The position numbers and the translations under genes are program-made. A stretch of 64,000 nt of DNA from JACCXG01 sp963750935 (lineage in GTDB: Bacteria > Acidobacteriota > Vicinamibacteria > Vicinamibacterales > 2-12-FULL-66-21), in contig CAVVSR010000009.1 of NCBI GenBank assembly GCA_963750935.1, forward strand, positions 744,001-808,000, given 5' to 3'. Shown here one piece after another: positions 46,082 through 53,848 of this stretch. Within the stretch, counting starts at the first letter, position 1; each line of letters begins with the position of its first letter. The notes beneath the pieces were generated by a model. It was not told where the DNA came from. It did not search any database and worked only from the letters and a program-made list of their open reading frames with translations.

Positions 46082-47875
46082 CTAGCTGGTCATGCGCACG
46101 ACCACAGCGGTCATGTCGTCGTTGGGTGGCGTCTCCCCACGCCACTCGGCGACGGCCTTGAAGATGGCCTCGACGATCGCCTTCGCGGGGAGATCCCGCG
46201 ACGCACGGACGACGTCCAGCAGGCGATCGGCCGTGAATTCCTGACTCTGCTCGTTCATCGCCTCGAACACCCCGTCCGTACAGAACACGAAGACGTCCCC
46301 GGCATGGAGGGCGTAGGTGACTTCGTCGTAGGTGCTCCCGGGAAACGATCCCAGCGGCACTCCGGGCAGCTCGATCTGCGCACACCCTTCGGCGGAGCAG
46401 CGAATCGGATAGGGCAGCCCCGAGTTGGCGATGGTGATCGCCCGCCGCTTCAAGTCGAAGATCGTGTAGCAGAGCGTGCAGTAATACTCTTCGAGCTGCC
46501 GCTGATGGAGGATCGTGTTCACCGACGACAGCACGCCGGCGGGACTCGATCGCTCGGGCAGGTAGCGGCGCCGGAAGGTCCTGCCGCGGACCAGTTCCGC
46601 CGCGAACGCGCTGTAGAGCGCCGCCGGCACGCCCTTGCCTGACACGTCGCCGACGGCGACGACGAGCGTGTTGGATTCGGGCGCGAGGTACTCGTGGAAG
46701 TCTCCGCCGAGCTCACGGGCCGACGCGAACGCCGCGGCGAGCTCGACCCCCTTGAGCCGCTTCGGCGGTCCCGCCGGCAGCAGCGCCGCCTGCACGCGCT
46801 GCGCGAACCGCACTTCCTTCTCGAGACGCTCCTGCGTCGTCCGCACTTCCTCGTAGAGACGCGCGTTTTCGATCGCGACCGCCGCCTGGCTGGCGAGCAG
46901 GGTGAGGATCTCGACGTCGCGCTTGGTGAAGGCGCCGAGCGCCGGGCTCTCGAGGTCGAGCACGCCGATGCAGCGATCCTTCAGCAGCAGCGGAATCGCG
47001 AGCTCGGAGCGCACGTCGGGGACCAGCTTGATGTAGCGCGGGTCCTGCGACACGTCCGAGACGAGCACGACTTCCTTGTGCAGCGCAGCGTAGCCGACCA
47101 GCCCTTCGCCGAGCGGCACGCGCGGCACTTCAACCTTCTCGCCGTACTGCACCGCGTGCTTCATCTCCAGCTCGTTGTCGTCGTTGACGAGCAGGATGCC
47201 GAAGGTGCGGTAATCGATCACCCGCTTCGTGAGCTGGGCGATGCGCGTGAACAGTTCGTCGACGTCGAGCACCGACGCGACCTCGCGGCCGATTTCGGCG
47301 AGCGTTTCGAAGGCTTCCGCGTCGAGCCGGCTGCGCTCGAAGAGGCGCGCATTCACCAGCGCCACCGCGACGTGCGCGGCGAACTGCGTGGCGATGGCGA
47401 CGTCCCGCACCGTGAACTGATCGCGATTGCGGCTCAGGATGTTGAGGGCGCCGATGGTGCGCGACTTGTGGAGCAGCGGCACGACCAGCTCGGACTGCAT
47501 CCCCGGCACGAACTCGACGTAGCGCGGGTCAGAGGCGACATCGTTGACGAGGAGCGGCTGCTCGCTCTCGACCGCCGCGCCAACCAGCCCCACACCCGGA
47601 CGGAGCTTGACTGCCCGCTCCGGCTCCGGATAGCCCACCGCATACGCCATGCGCAGGTCGCCGCGGCGCTCGTCGAGCAGGTAGACGGCGAACGCCTCGA
47701 AGCTGATGAGCCGGCCGATGAGCCGGGGGATCTGGCGAAGCAGCTCGTCGAAGTCGAGGACGGAGGTTACCTGCCGCCCGAGGTCGAAGAGCGTGACGAC
47801 GAGCTCGTGGTCGTCCGGGTCGGAGTGGTTCAGCGCGGCTGGTGGCGGCGCGTCGGGTGTATATCCGTGGGTCAC
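46082..47875 (-). CDS. GAF-GAF-SpoIIE phosphatase
   Basis: Two tandem GAF domains (LISFEAFAVYLLDERRGDLR and IDYRTFGILLVNDDNELEMK starts) are followed by a helical linker (TQERLEKEVRFAQRVQAALL) and a PP2C/SpoIIE domain (SARELGGDFHEYLAPES, VVAVGDVSGKGVPAALYSAF, DVFVFCTDGVFEAMNEQS, NDDMTAVVVRMTS) with metal-binding Asp residues. It probably senses a small ligand or redox state and dephosphorylates an anti-sigma antagonist. I chose GTG 47875 because the -10 TATAAT (47936-47931) lies inside the longer frame from 47953. A GGAAGGA sits about 14 nt upstream, so the start is uncertain. Confidence 0.88.
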   Translation of the reverse strand: MTHGYTPDAPPPAALNHSDPDDHELVVTLFDLGRQVTSVLDFDELLRQIPRLIGRLISFEAFAVYLLDERRGDLRMAYAVGYPEPERAVKLRPGVGLVGAAVESEQPLLVNDVASDPRYVEFVPGMQSELVVPLLHKSRTIGALNILSRNRDQFTVRDVAIATQFAAHVAVALVNARLFERSRLDAEAFETLAEIGREVASVLDVDELFTRIAQLTKRVIDYRTFGILLVNDDNELEMKHAVQYGEKVEVPRVPLGEGLVGYAALHKEVVLVSDVSQDPRYIKLVPDVRSELAIPLLLKDRCIGVLDLESPALGAFTKRDVEILTLLASQAAVAIENARLYEEVRTTQERLEKEVRFAQRVQAALLPAGPPKRLKGVELAAAFASARELGGDFHEYLAPESNTLVVAVGDVSGKGVPAALYSAFAAELVRGRTFRRRYLPERSSPAGVLSSVNTILHQRQLEEYYCTLCYTIFDLKRRAITIANSGLPYPIRCSAEGCAQIELPGVPLGSFPGSTYDEVTYALHAGDVFVFCTDGVFEAMNEQSQEFTADRLLDVVRASRDLPAKAIVEAIFKAVAEWRGETPPNDDMTAVVVRMTS

Positions 47876-47930
47876 TGAGAGGTGAACGTCCTTCCGCAAC
47901 CGATCATCCGGGGCGGGGCGTGCGCCTCGG

Positions 47931-47938
47931 ATTATACT
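47931..47938. promoter_or_regulatory. overlapping divergent -10 elements (ATTATACT)
   Basis: The - strand reads a consensus TATAAT (47936-47931) toward the SpoIIE gene; the + strand reads TATACT (47933-47938) toward the FabZ-like gene, 13 nt before its ATG. Four bases are shared. Confidence 0.55.
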
Positions 47939-47951
47939 TGCAAAAACGCCC

Positions 47952-48419
47952 ATGAATCTGACCCTTCCGCTCGACTACGCCGCGATCGAACGAATCCTGC
48001 CGCACCGCTATCCGTTCCTGCTGGTCGATCGCATCACCGAGTTCGAGCCGGACAAGCGAATCGTCGGCATCAAGAACGTGACGCTCAACGAGCGGTACCT
48101 GGCCCGCTCGGGCGATGGTCCACCGGTGCTGCCCCCGACAATCCTGACCGAAGCGGTCGCCCAGGTCGGCGCCATCATGATCCTGGCGAAGCCGGAGAAT
48201 CGCGAGAAGCTCATTTACTTCATGGGCATCGAGCGGGTCCGCTATCGCCGTCCGGTGCATCCCGGCGACGTCGTCGAGATAGAGGCGATGGTGCGGCGCC
48301 TGCGCAGCCGCATGGGCCAGCTGAAAGGCATCGCCCGAGTCGAGGGCAAAGTCGTCGTCGAAGGCACGATGACCTTCGCGCTCGGCCCGCGCAGCGAGGC
48401 CGGCGGGATGATGCCCTAG
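47952..48419 (+). CDS. fabZ: FabZ-like 3-hydroxyacyl-ACP dehydratase
   Basis: The 155-residue hotdog protein has the FabZ active-site His in LPHRYPFLLVDRITEF and the catalytic Glu in ILTEAVAQVGAIM, with a late VRYRRPVHPGDVVEIEAMVR. The usual FxGHFPxxPxxPGVL stretch is replaced by NERYLARSGDGPPVLPPTIL, so the loop over the active site is altered. FabZ dehydrates hydroxyacyl-ACP in fatty acid synthesis; this variant may act on another acyl chain. The gene stands alone, with no lpx or fab neighbours, and its stop overlaps the EamA stop on the opposite strand. Confidence 0.85.
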   Translation: MNLTLPLDYAAIERILPHRYPFLLVDRITEFEPDKRIVGIKNVTLNERYLARSGDGPPVLPPTILTEAVAQVGAIMILAKPENREKLIYFMGIERVRYRRPVHPGDVVEIEAMVRRLRSRMGQLKGIARVEGKVVVEGTMTFALGPRSEAGGMMP

Positions 48420-49390
48420 TCCGACACGGTCCGCTTCCGCCGCCCTGTCGCGTAGTTCACCTGACGCGGCGGTTCGGCCACTGCGGCCGTGCCCGCCGAT
48501 TTCGCCCTCACGATGCCGACGCCGACCAGGACGAGCGCGGCAGCCGCGGCGATCCGCACGTTGAACGGTTCCGCCAGCAACAGCACCCCGAGCGCCACCG
48601 CGATGATCGGGTTGATGTAGGCATACAGCGACACGAACGAGACCGGCAGATGCCTGAGCGCGTAGGTGTAGGCGACGAAGCCGCCGATCGCGCCCAGCGT
48701 CGCGAGATACAGCAGCGCCGCTGTGGTCCGCGGGTTGAAGGCGAGCTGAGCCCACTCGCCGCGCACGGTGCCGAGGATCCCGAGCATCAGGCCGCCGGCC
48801 AGCATCTGCAACGCCGTCGTGCCGAGCACGTGATCTTCACGCGCATGCCGCCGCGAATACGCGGACCCGATCGACCAGCCGAGCGACGCCACCTGCAGCA
48901 GCACCACGCCGAGCAGGAACCGCTGGCTATCAGCCGTCTGCAGCGACAGCTCCGGCCACACCAGCACGACGATGCCGGCGAAACCGACGAGCAGACCGAA
49001 CCACGTTCGACCGGTCATCCGTTCGCCGTTGCTGATCGCCGCTTCGACGCCAGCCATCCAGAACGGCGACGTCGCCACCATCACCGCCGCGAGCCCGCTC
49101 GGCACCCACTGCTCCGCGAACGCCACGCCGCCGTTGCCGATGAACAGCAGCAGGAAGCCCATGAGCATGATGCCCGGCCAGCGCGAGCGCGACGGCAGCG
49201 GCTCGCCCTTGATCACCAGGTAGCCCACCAGCAACGTCCCGGCGATGATCCAGCGCAGCGCGCACATCAACGCCGGCGGCATCGTCTCCAGCGTGATGCG
49301 AATGCCGAGATACGTCGTGCCCCAGATCAGACAGACCGCAAGCCAGGCGAAGTAGGCGAGACGACGCTCGCGCGGCGATGACGGCGTCAT
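48416..49390 (-). CDS. EamA/DMT family transporter
   Basis: The 324-residue protein has ten hydrophobic helices in two EamA repeats: LAYFAWLAVCLIWGTTYLGI, IMLMGFLLLFIGNGGVAFAE, WFGLLVGFAGIVVLVWPELS, TTAALLYLATLGAIGGFVAY and a last stretch AAAALVLVGVGIVRAKS. The WGTTYLGIR motif is typical of RhaT/YdcZ-like exporters of amino acids or metabolites. ATG 49390 overlaps the AsnC stop (ATGA), so the regulator probably controls the transporter, as in many Lrp-exporter pairs. Confidence 0.92.
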   Translation of the reverse strand: MTPSSPRERRLAYFAWLAVCLIWGTTYLGIRITLETMPPALMCALRWIIAGTLLVGYLVIKGEPLPSRSRWPGIMLMGFLLLFIGNGGVAFAEQWVPSGLAAVMVATSPFWMAGVEAAISNGERMTGRTWFGLLVGFAGIVVLVWPELSLQTADSQRFLLGVVLLQVASLGWSIGSAYSRRHAREDHVLGTTALQMLAGGLMLGILGTVRGEWAQLAFNPRTTAALLYLATLGAIGGFVAYTYALRHLPVSFVSLYAYINPIIAVALGVLLLAEPFNVRIAAAAALVLVGVGIVRAKSAGTAAVAEPPRQVNYATGRRKRTVSD

Positions 49391-49878
49391 CGCTTCACCT
49401 CCTGGGCGGGCGGGATCGGCAGTCTCGACGTTTCCTTGACGGTATCGAGCACGATGGTGGTCCGCGTCGAGCGCACGCCGGCTATGCGACCGATGCGGGT
49501 GCGGAGCAGCTGCCCGAGATGCTCGGCGTCCCGGGCGCGCACCTTGACCAGATAGCAGTCGTCGCCGGCGACGTGGTGCACCTCGAGGACCTCGGGGGTC
49601 GCGGCCAGCTCGTTCGCGATGCGGTCGTCCGAGGCAACCTCGTCGCTGCGCACGGCCACGAACGCCAGCATCCGCAAGTCGAGCATGCGTGGGTCGACGC
49701 AGGCGGTGTAGCCCTGGATGACGCCTTTGGCTTCGAGCTTCCGGATGCGCTCGAGAACGCCGGAGGGGGCCAGGCCGATGCTCTTCGCGATGTCGGCCTG
49801 GGTGGTGCGGCTGTTGGCCTGGAGACGCTCGAGGATTTGAAGGTCGACCGAATCCAGGCAGATTCTGCTCAGAGACAC
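49387..49878 (-). CDS. Lrp/AsnC family transcriptional regulator
   Basis: The 163-residue protein has an N-terminal winged HTH (DSVDLQILERLQANSRTTQA, then DIAKSIGLAPSGVLERIRKL) and a C-terminal RAM ligand domain (VIQGYTACVDPRMLDLRMLA, TPEVLEVHHVAGDDCYLVKV). Lrp-type proteins sense amino acids. It overlaps the EamA gene by 4 nt. The start is GTG 49878; TATAAT (49893-49888 on the - strand) is exactly 9 nt upstream, making it a model leaderless gene in this window. Confidence 0.93.
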   Translation of the reverse strand: MSLSRICLDSVDLQILERLQANSRTTQADIAKSIGLAPSGVLERIRKLEAKGVIQGYTACVDPRMLDLRMLAFVAVRSDEVASDDRIANELAATPEVLEVHHVAGDDCYLVKVRARDAEHLGQLLRTRIGRIAGVRSTRTTIVLDTVKETSRLPIPPAQEVKR

Positions 49879-49887
49879 AGTCTCTGA

Positions 49888-49893
49888 ATTATA
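49888..49893 (-). promoter_or_regulatory. consensus -10 TATAAT for AsnC gene
   Basis: TATAAT on the - strand ends 9 nt before GTG 49878, so the start codon is at the predicted +1. The region 49890-49966 is AT-rich. Confidence 0.6.
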
Positions 49894-49966
49894 TCTCCTG
49901 AATCAGCGCTGTAGCTGACGTTTATTCGGTGTAAATACCATCTGACACTTGTTTCGTCTCTGTAAC

Positions 49967-50755
49967 TCAGACGAATCCGAAGGGGCCGCGGCCGAGCCAG
50001 GCCCCGCCGTCCACCGTCAGGATTTCACCGGTGATGTAGCCGGCGTGCTCGGAGACGAGAAACGCCACCGCGTCGGCGACGTCGGCTGGCTTGCCCCACC
50101 GCTTCAGCGGGACCATGTCCGTGATCTTCTGCACCGCTTCGGTGGAATTCCAGAGTTGCTTGGCAGCACCGGGGGACTCGATCGGTCCTGGCGCAACCGC
50201 GTTGACGCGAATGTTGTGCCGAGCCCACTCTACGGCCAGCGTCTGCGTCAGCGCCATGACGCCCGCCTTCGCCGAGGCGGAGTGGACGGTGCCGGCGCTG
50301 CCGGTCCACACGTAGTTGGCGAGGATCGAGACGATCGATCCACCGGCGCCGCGCTCGATCATGTGGCGACCGACCGCCCGGGAGCAGTAGAACGATCCGT
50401 TCAGGACGATCCCGACGACCGCGTTCCACCCGTTCGGCGACAGATCCTCGGCGCGGCAGATGAAGTTGCCGGCGGCGTTGTTGACGAGGATGTCGATGCG
50501 CCCGAAGTGCTTGATCGTGCGCTCGACGAGCTCGTCGACCTGTTCCGGATTCCGGACGTCGACCTGGACGGTCAAGGGGTCGAGTCCGGCGTGCAGCAGC
50601 TCCGCCGATCCGGTTTCCAGGTTGGCCGAGTTGCGGCTGCCGATGACAATGCGGGCGCCGAGCTCGCCGAGCCGCTTGGCCACGGCCAGCCCGATTCCGG
50701 TTCCGCCGCCGGTCACGACCGCCACGCGATCCTTGAGCATCGAGGGAGCGAGCAT
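49967..50755 (-). CDS. SDR-family 2,4-dienoyl-CoA reductase-like enzyme
   Basis: The 262-residue Rossmann enzyme has VAVVTGGGTGIGLAVAKRLG, ILVNNAAGNFICRAEDLS and GTVHSASAKAGVMALTQTLA. Here the SDR catalytic Tyr is replaced (HSASAK), exactly as in peroxisomal-type 2,4-dienoyl-CoA reductases and trans-enoyl reductases, where other residues act. The C-terminus GEILTVDGGAWL is typical. It probably helps degrade unsaturated fatty acids with NADPH. Start ATG 50755 has TAATCT (50769-50764) 8 nt upstream. No other beta-oxidation gene is nearby. Confidence 0.88.
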   Translation of the reverse strand: MLAPSMLKDRVAVVTGGGTGIGLAVAKRLGELGARIVIGSRNSANLETGSAELLHAGLDPLTVQVDVRNPEQVDELVERTIKHFGRIDILVNNAAGNFICRAEDLSPNGWNAVVGIVLNGSFYCSRAVGRHMIERGAGGSIVSILANYVWTGSAGTVHSASAKAGVMALTQTLAVEWARHNIRVNAVAPGPIESPGAAKQLWNSTEAVQKITDMVPLKRWGKPADVADAVAFLVSEHAGYITGEILTVDGGAWLGRGPFGFV

Positions 50756-50826
50756 AGTCGTTCAGATTACTGGCGGCCGCGGGCGCTTGTCCACGACGGC
50801 CACGACGGCTGACGCAGCCGGAGTGT

Positions 50827-50832
50827 TACCAT
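50827..50832 (+). promoter_or_regulatory. -10-like TACCAT for the hybrid kinase
   Basis: TACCAT ends 7 nt before ATG 50840, consistent with leaderless transcription. Confidence 0.4.
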
Positions 50833-50839
50833 ACGCCGC

Positions 50840-52363
50840 ATGTCGATTTCCTCGACGCCAGCCGCCGAAACGTTCGCGCGGCTGTTCGAGGCAGTGCACG
50901 AAGGCGTCTACATCGGGCTCATCGACGCGCGGCAGAGCGCGACGCTGTTCGCGAATCCCTATCTCAAGCTGATGTTCGGGTATGCCGGCGAGGCGCCGGC
51001 GGAGGAAGTGCGGCCGTTCGAGGTCGGGCACTTCGTCGACCCTCAGGCCCGCGACCAGTTCCTCGAGCGTCTGCAGCGCGACGGTGCGGTCACCGATTAC
51101 CTGCTGCGCCTGCGACGCGCTGACCGATCGCTCGTGTGGATCGAGGTCACCGCGCACGCGGAAGCGGACGCCACGGGCGTGCGGATCGAGGCGCTGATGC
51201 GCGACGTCAGCGAGCGCAAACGTCTCGAAGACCAGGCGCGCGATCTCTATCATCAGCTGCTGCAGGCGGAGAAGCTGGCGGCGCTCGGCCAGACCATCTC
51301 CGGCGTCGCCCACGAACTGAACAATCCGCTCGCCACCATCCTGACCTGGGCGGAGCGGCTGTCGCAGCGCCAGGTCGACGAGCAGACGCGCCGCGGGCTC
51401 GACGCCATCCTCGGCGAGTCCGAGCGCGCCGCCAAGATCGTACGCAACCTCCTGACCTTCGCGCGCAAGCGCCATACGACGCGCGCCACCGTCGATCTCA
51501 ATCAGGTGGTCCGTGAAACGCTGGCACTCCGACGCTACGAGCAGCGCCTGAGCAACATCAACATCCTCGAGGCGCTGGCGTCGGGCCTGCCGACGGTCTT
51601 CGCCGATCCCCACCAGATTCAGCAGGTGCTGCTCAATCTGGTCATCAACGCCGAGCAGGCGATGCTCGGCGCCAACGGCCGCGGCACGCTGATCATCCGC
51701 ACCTGGCACGACCCGTCGCACGACGCGGTCGTGCTCGAAGTGCACGACGACGGGCCGGGCGTGCCGGAAGACGTGCAGCCGCGGATCTTCGACCCGTTCT
51801 TCACCACGAAGGAGGTCGGCAAGGGCACCGGCCTCGGCCTCACGGTCGCCTACGCGATCGTGCAGGAGCACGCCGGCCGCATCACGGTCAAGTCTTCGGA
51901 AGGCGGCGGGGCATCGTTCTCGGTCGAGCTGCCGGTTGGCGCGAGCGCGTTGAAGCCGACGATCATCCGGCCGGTCGAGCGCCCGTCCACGGCCGGCGCC
52001 GCGGCGTCAGTCCTGGTCGTCGAGGACGAAGCCGCGCTGGGCGAAGCGGTCTCGGAAGCGCTGGCCGACGCGGGATTCACGGTGCGCCTCGCCAACGACG
52101 GACTGGAAGCGCTCGACTGCATCAAGTCGCAGCCCTACGATCTGATCGTCTGCGATCTGAAGATGCCGCGCCTGGATGGCACGGCCTTCTACCGCCGGCT
52201 GGAAGCGGATCACGCGCCGATGGCTCGGCGCGTGCTGTTCGTGACTGGAGACGTCGCCGGGACGGAGGCGGAGCGGTTTCTCGAAGAGACCGGCTGCCGG
52301 TGGCTGCCCAAGCCGTTCCGCCTCAAGGATCTGCTCAAGGTCGCCAGCGAAATGCTCGGCTGA
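50840..52363 (+). CDS. cytosolic PAS-histidine kinase with C-terminal receiver (hybrid kinase)
   Basis: The 507-residue protein has a PAS domain (about 10-130, FEAVHEGVYIGLIDARQSAT, ending VRIEALMRDVSERKRLEDQA), a HisKA dimerisation helix with the phospho-His in ISGVAHELNNPLATILTWAE, an HATPase (NLVINAEQAMLGANGRGTLI, EVHDDGPGVPEDVQPRIFDP, GKGTGLGLTVAYAIVQEHAG) and a REC domain with the phospho-Asp in PYDLIVCDLKMPRLDGTAF and the Lys in RWLPKPFRLKD. There is no membrane segment. A hybrid kinase usually passes phosphate through an Hpt-type His to another regulator. The nearest candidates are the DHp-only protein at 53609 and the NtrC-type protein at 54225. Confidence 0.95.
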   Translation: MSISSTPAAETFARLFEAVHEGVYIGLIDARQSATLFANPYLKLMFGYAGEAPAEEVRPFEVGHFVDPQARDQFLERLQRDGAVTDYLLRLRRADRSLVWIEVTAHAEADATGVRIEALMRDVSERKRLEDQARDLYHQLLQAEKLAALGQTISGVAHELNNPLATILTWAERLSQRQVDEQTRRGLDAILGESERAAKIVRNLLTFARKRHTTRATVDLNQVVRETLALRRYEQRLSNINILEALASGLPTVFADPHQIQQVLLNLVINAEQAMLGANGRGTLIIRTWHDPSHDAVVLEVHDDGPGVPEDVQPRIFDPFFTTKEVGKGTGLGLTVAYAIVQEHAGRITVKSSEGGGASFSVELPVGASALKPTIIRPVERPSTAGAAASVLVVEDEAALGEAVSEALADAGFTVRLANDGLEALDCIKSQPYDLIVCDLKMPRLDGTAFYRRLEADHAPMARRVLFVTGDVAGTEAERFLEETGCRWLPKPFRLKDLLKVASEMLG

Positions 52364-52376
52364 CGGGTCCGTCGCC

Positions 52377-53270
52377 TTATCTGGCTGCCGCGACCCGACG
52401 CTCCGTGTCGACGCGCGTCTTGACCGTCGGCTTTGCCGGCATCTTGTACGGCAGCACGACGCCGGCGCCCTTCCCTTCCACCTTCGCCAGCTGAAGCCGG
52501 CGCATCGTCTGCTGAAACGCGAGAATCGCCGGGCGCAGTGCCTCGGCGGCTTCGCCGCTGCTCGATTCCGCACCCAGCGTCTTGCGCATGCGCTGGACCG
52601 CGCGGGCGTGCAGCTGCGAGACCCGTGACTCGTTGACGCCGATCTCGGCGCCGATCTGCTTCATGGTCGCTTCGCCGTAATAGTAGAGCGCCACCACGCG
52701 CCGCTCGCGCGGCGGCAGCGAGGCAATGGCCGCACGAATGCGATCGCGGACTTCCTTCTCTTCGAACGTCTTGTCCGGCGCCGGCGGCTCGGAGGGCACG
52801 AGCGCGGCCGGGAGCGTGGAGCCGTCTACGTTCTCTCCAGCGGAGAGCGGCGACGTCGATTCAATCGTGTTGATGCGAACGATGGTTCGGCCGAGACGCG
52901 CCTCGTCTGACCCCACGCGCGCGGCCAGGTCGGCCAGAGACGGCTCTGCACCAAGCTCGCGGCGCAGCTGCTCGCGCGCCGCTTCGAGCTGGCGGCGCTG
53001 GCGGCGGACGCCGCGCGGCCAGGCGTCGCGGCGGAGCGCGTCGATCATCGCGCCGCGCACGCGCCGCTCGGCAAACGTTTCGAACTTGATCCCGCGGCCC
53101 TCGTCGAACCGGCACGCGGCGTCGATCAGCCCGAGCATGCCGTCCTGCACGAGATCGCCGAGCTCGATCGAGTGCGGCATCGAGGCGGCTACACGGCGCG
53201 CGAGGGATTCGACGAAGGGAATCCCCGCCGCAATCCGATCGCGCTGGCTGGGTTCGAGTGGCTGACGCAT
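52377..53270 (-). CDS. FliA/WhiG-type alternative RNA polymerase sigma factor
   Basis: Region 2 is HSIELGDLVQDGMLGLIDAA with CRFDEGRGIKFETFAERRVR, region 3 is RRQRRQLEAAREQLRRELGA, and region 4 is LPPRERRVVALYYYGEATMK with QIGAEIGVNESRVSQLHARA. This places it in the sigma28 group. Start ATG 53270 follows AAGGAG at good spacing; the longer frame from 53306 is less likely. About 80 residues follow region 4 (EAAEALRPAILAFQQTMRRL, GVVLPYKMPAKPTVKTRVDT), longer than typical FliA. No flagellar gene or FlgM is nearby, so its regulon may be non-flagellar. Confidence 0.9.
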   Translation of the reverse strand: MRQPLEPSQRDRIAAGIPFVESLARRVAASMPHSIELGDLVQDGMLGLIDAACRFDEGRGIKFETFAERRVRGAMIDALRRDAWPRGVRRQRRQLEAAREQLRRELGAEPSLADLAARVGSDEARLGRTIVRINTIESTSPLSAGENVDGSTLPAALVPSEPPAPDKTFEEKEVRDRIRAAIASLPPRERRVVALYYYGEATMKQIGAEIGVNESRVSQLHARAVQRMRKTLGAESSSGEAAEALRPAILAFQQTMRRLQLAKVEGKGAGVVLPYKMPAKPTVKTRVDTERRVAAAR

Positions 53271-53497
53271 CGCAGTCTCCTTGGTCCGCATCGGCCGGGC
53301 GTCCACACCCGCCGAGGGGCAACACGCGCCCCGAGGACGGGAACCTGAACCGCAACAGGGATACCACTGGAAAAGCGGCAGAAAAGCGAAGCCGCCTGCG
53401 TTTCAGGCAACTTCTGTAAATCTTTGTGTCGCAGTATGTTAGTGACGGTAGAGGCGTGAAGCTGGCGGCAGAAGAGTGCAGATGGCGCGCGCCGCGT

Positions 53498-53513
53498 CGT
53501 CAAATACTTGACG
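53498..53513. promoter_or_regulatory. inverted repeat CGTCAA-N4-TTGACG in a gene-free region
   Basis: The perfect 6-bp inverted repeat with a 4-nt spacer lies in the 338-nt gap between the sigma factor start (53270) and the DHp-only gene end (53609). A second, weaker pair GATGTG/CACATC occurs near 53525-53548. I see no gene in this gap. Confidence 0.35.
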
Positions 53514-53608
53514 GCTGCGGCGGCGATGTGTCAAGACTATGGCACATCGGCGATGATGCTGGAGGCCGGTGGGTCGATGCTGGGGAGGAACGAACGGGAA
53601 GGACGGGT

Positions 53609-53839
53609 TCAGTGTCTGATCTGAAGCCGAATCTCGCGGGCGGTCGCCAGCGCGTCGAGCACGCCGGCGACGATCTGGCTGGCGCGCGCCCGGCTCGTCT
53701 CGTCTTTCAGTTTGGCCTCGAGGAGCTCCCCGTTGGCCAGGATGATCCCGAGCTGATTGTTCAGGCGATGAAAGAGCAGCCCGAGATCTGGCGACTCGCT
53801 GGACGACGATCCGGGAGTCACGTCGGCGGACGGCATCAT
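53609..53839 (-). CDS. 76-residue DHp-like protein without ATPase domain
   Basis: After a short Ser-rich start, LGLLFHRLNNQLGIILANGE matches the first helix of HisKA/DHp domains (compare HELNNPLATILTWAE in the kinase at 50840), with a His at the phospho position. The second helix (RARASQIVAGVLDALATARE) has the heptad pattern of the partner helix. No HATPase domain follows, and the protein ends 20 residues later (IRLQIRH). It resembles a kinase dimerisation hairpin on its own, as in Spo0B or ChpT-type phosphotransferases, but shorter. It lies 9 nt after the HTH gene. Whether it is phosphorylated is inference. Confidence 0.65.
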   Translation of the reverse strand: MMPSADVTPGSSSSESPDLGLLFHRLNNQLGIILANGELLEAKLKDETSRARASQIVAGVLDALATAREIRLQIRH

Positions 53840-53848
53840 GAGGCTTCT

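Noticed and set aside
53539..53555. Possible sigma54 promoter (TGGCAC) near the NtrC-type gene
   Set aside because: The -12 GC element is not at the required spacing (CGATG instead of TTGC).
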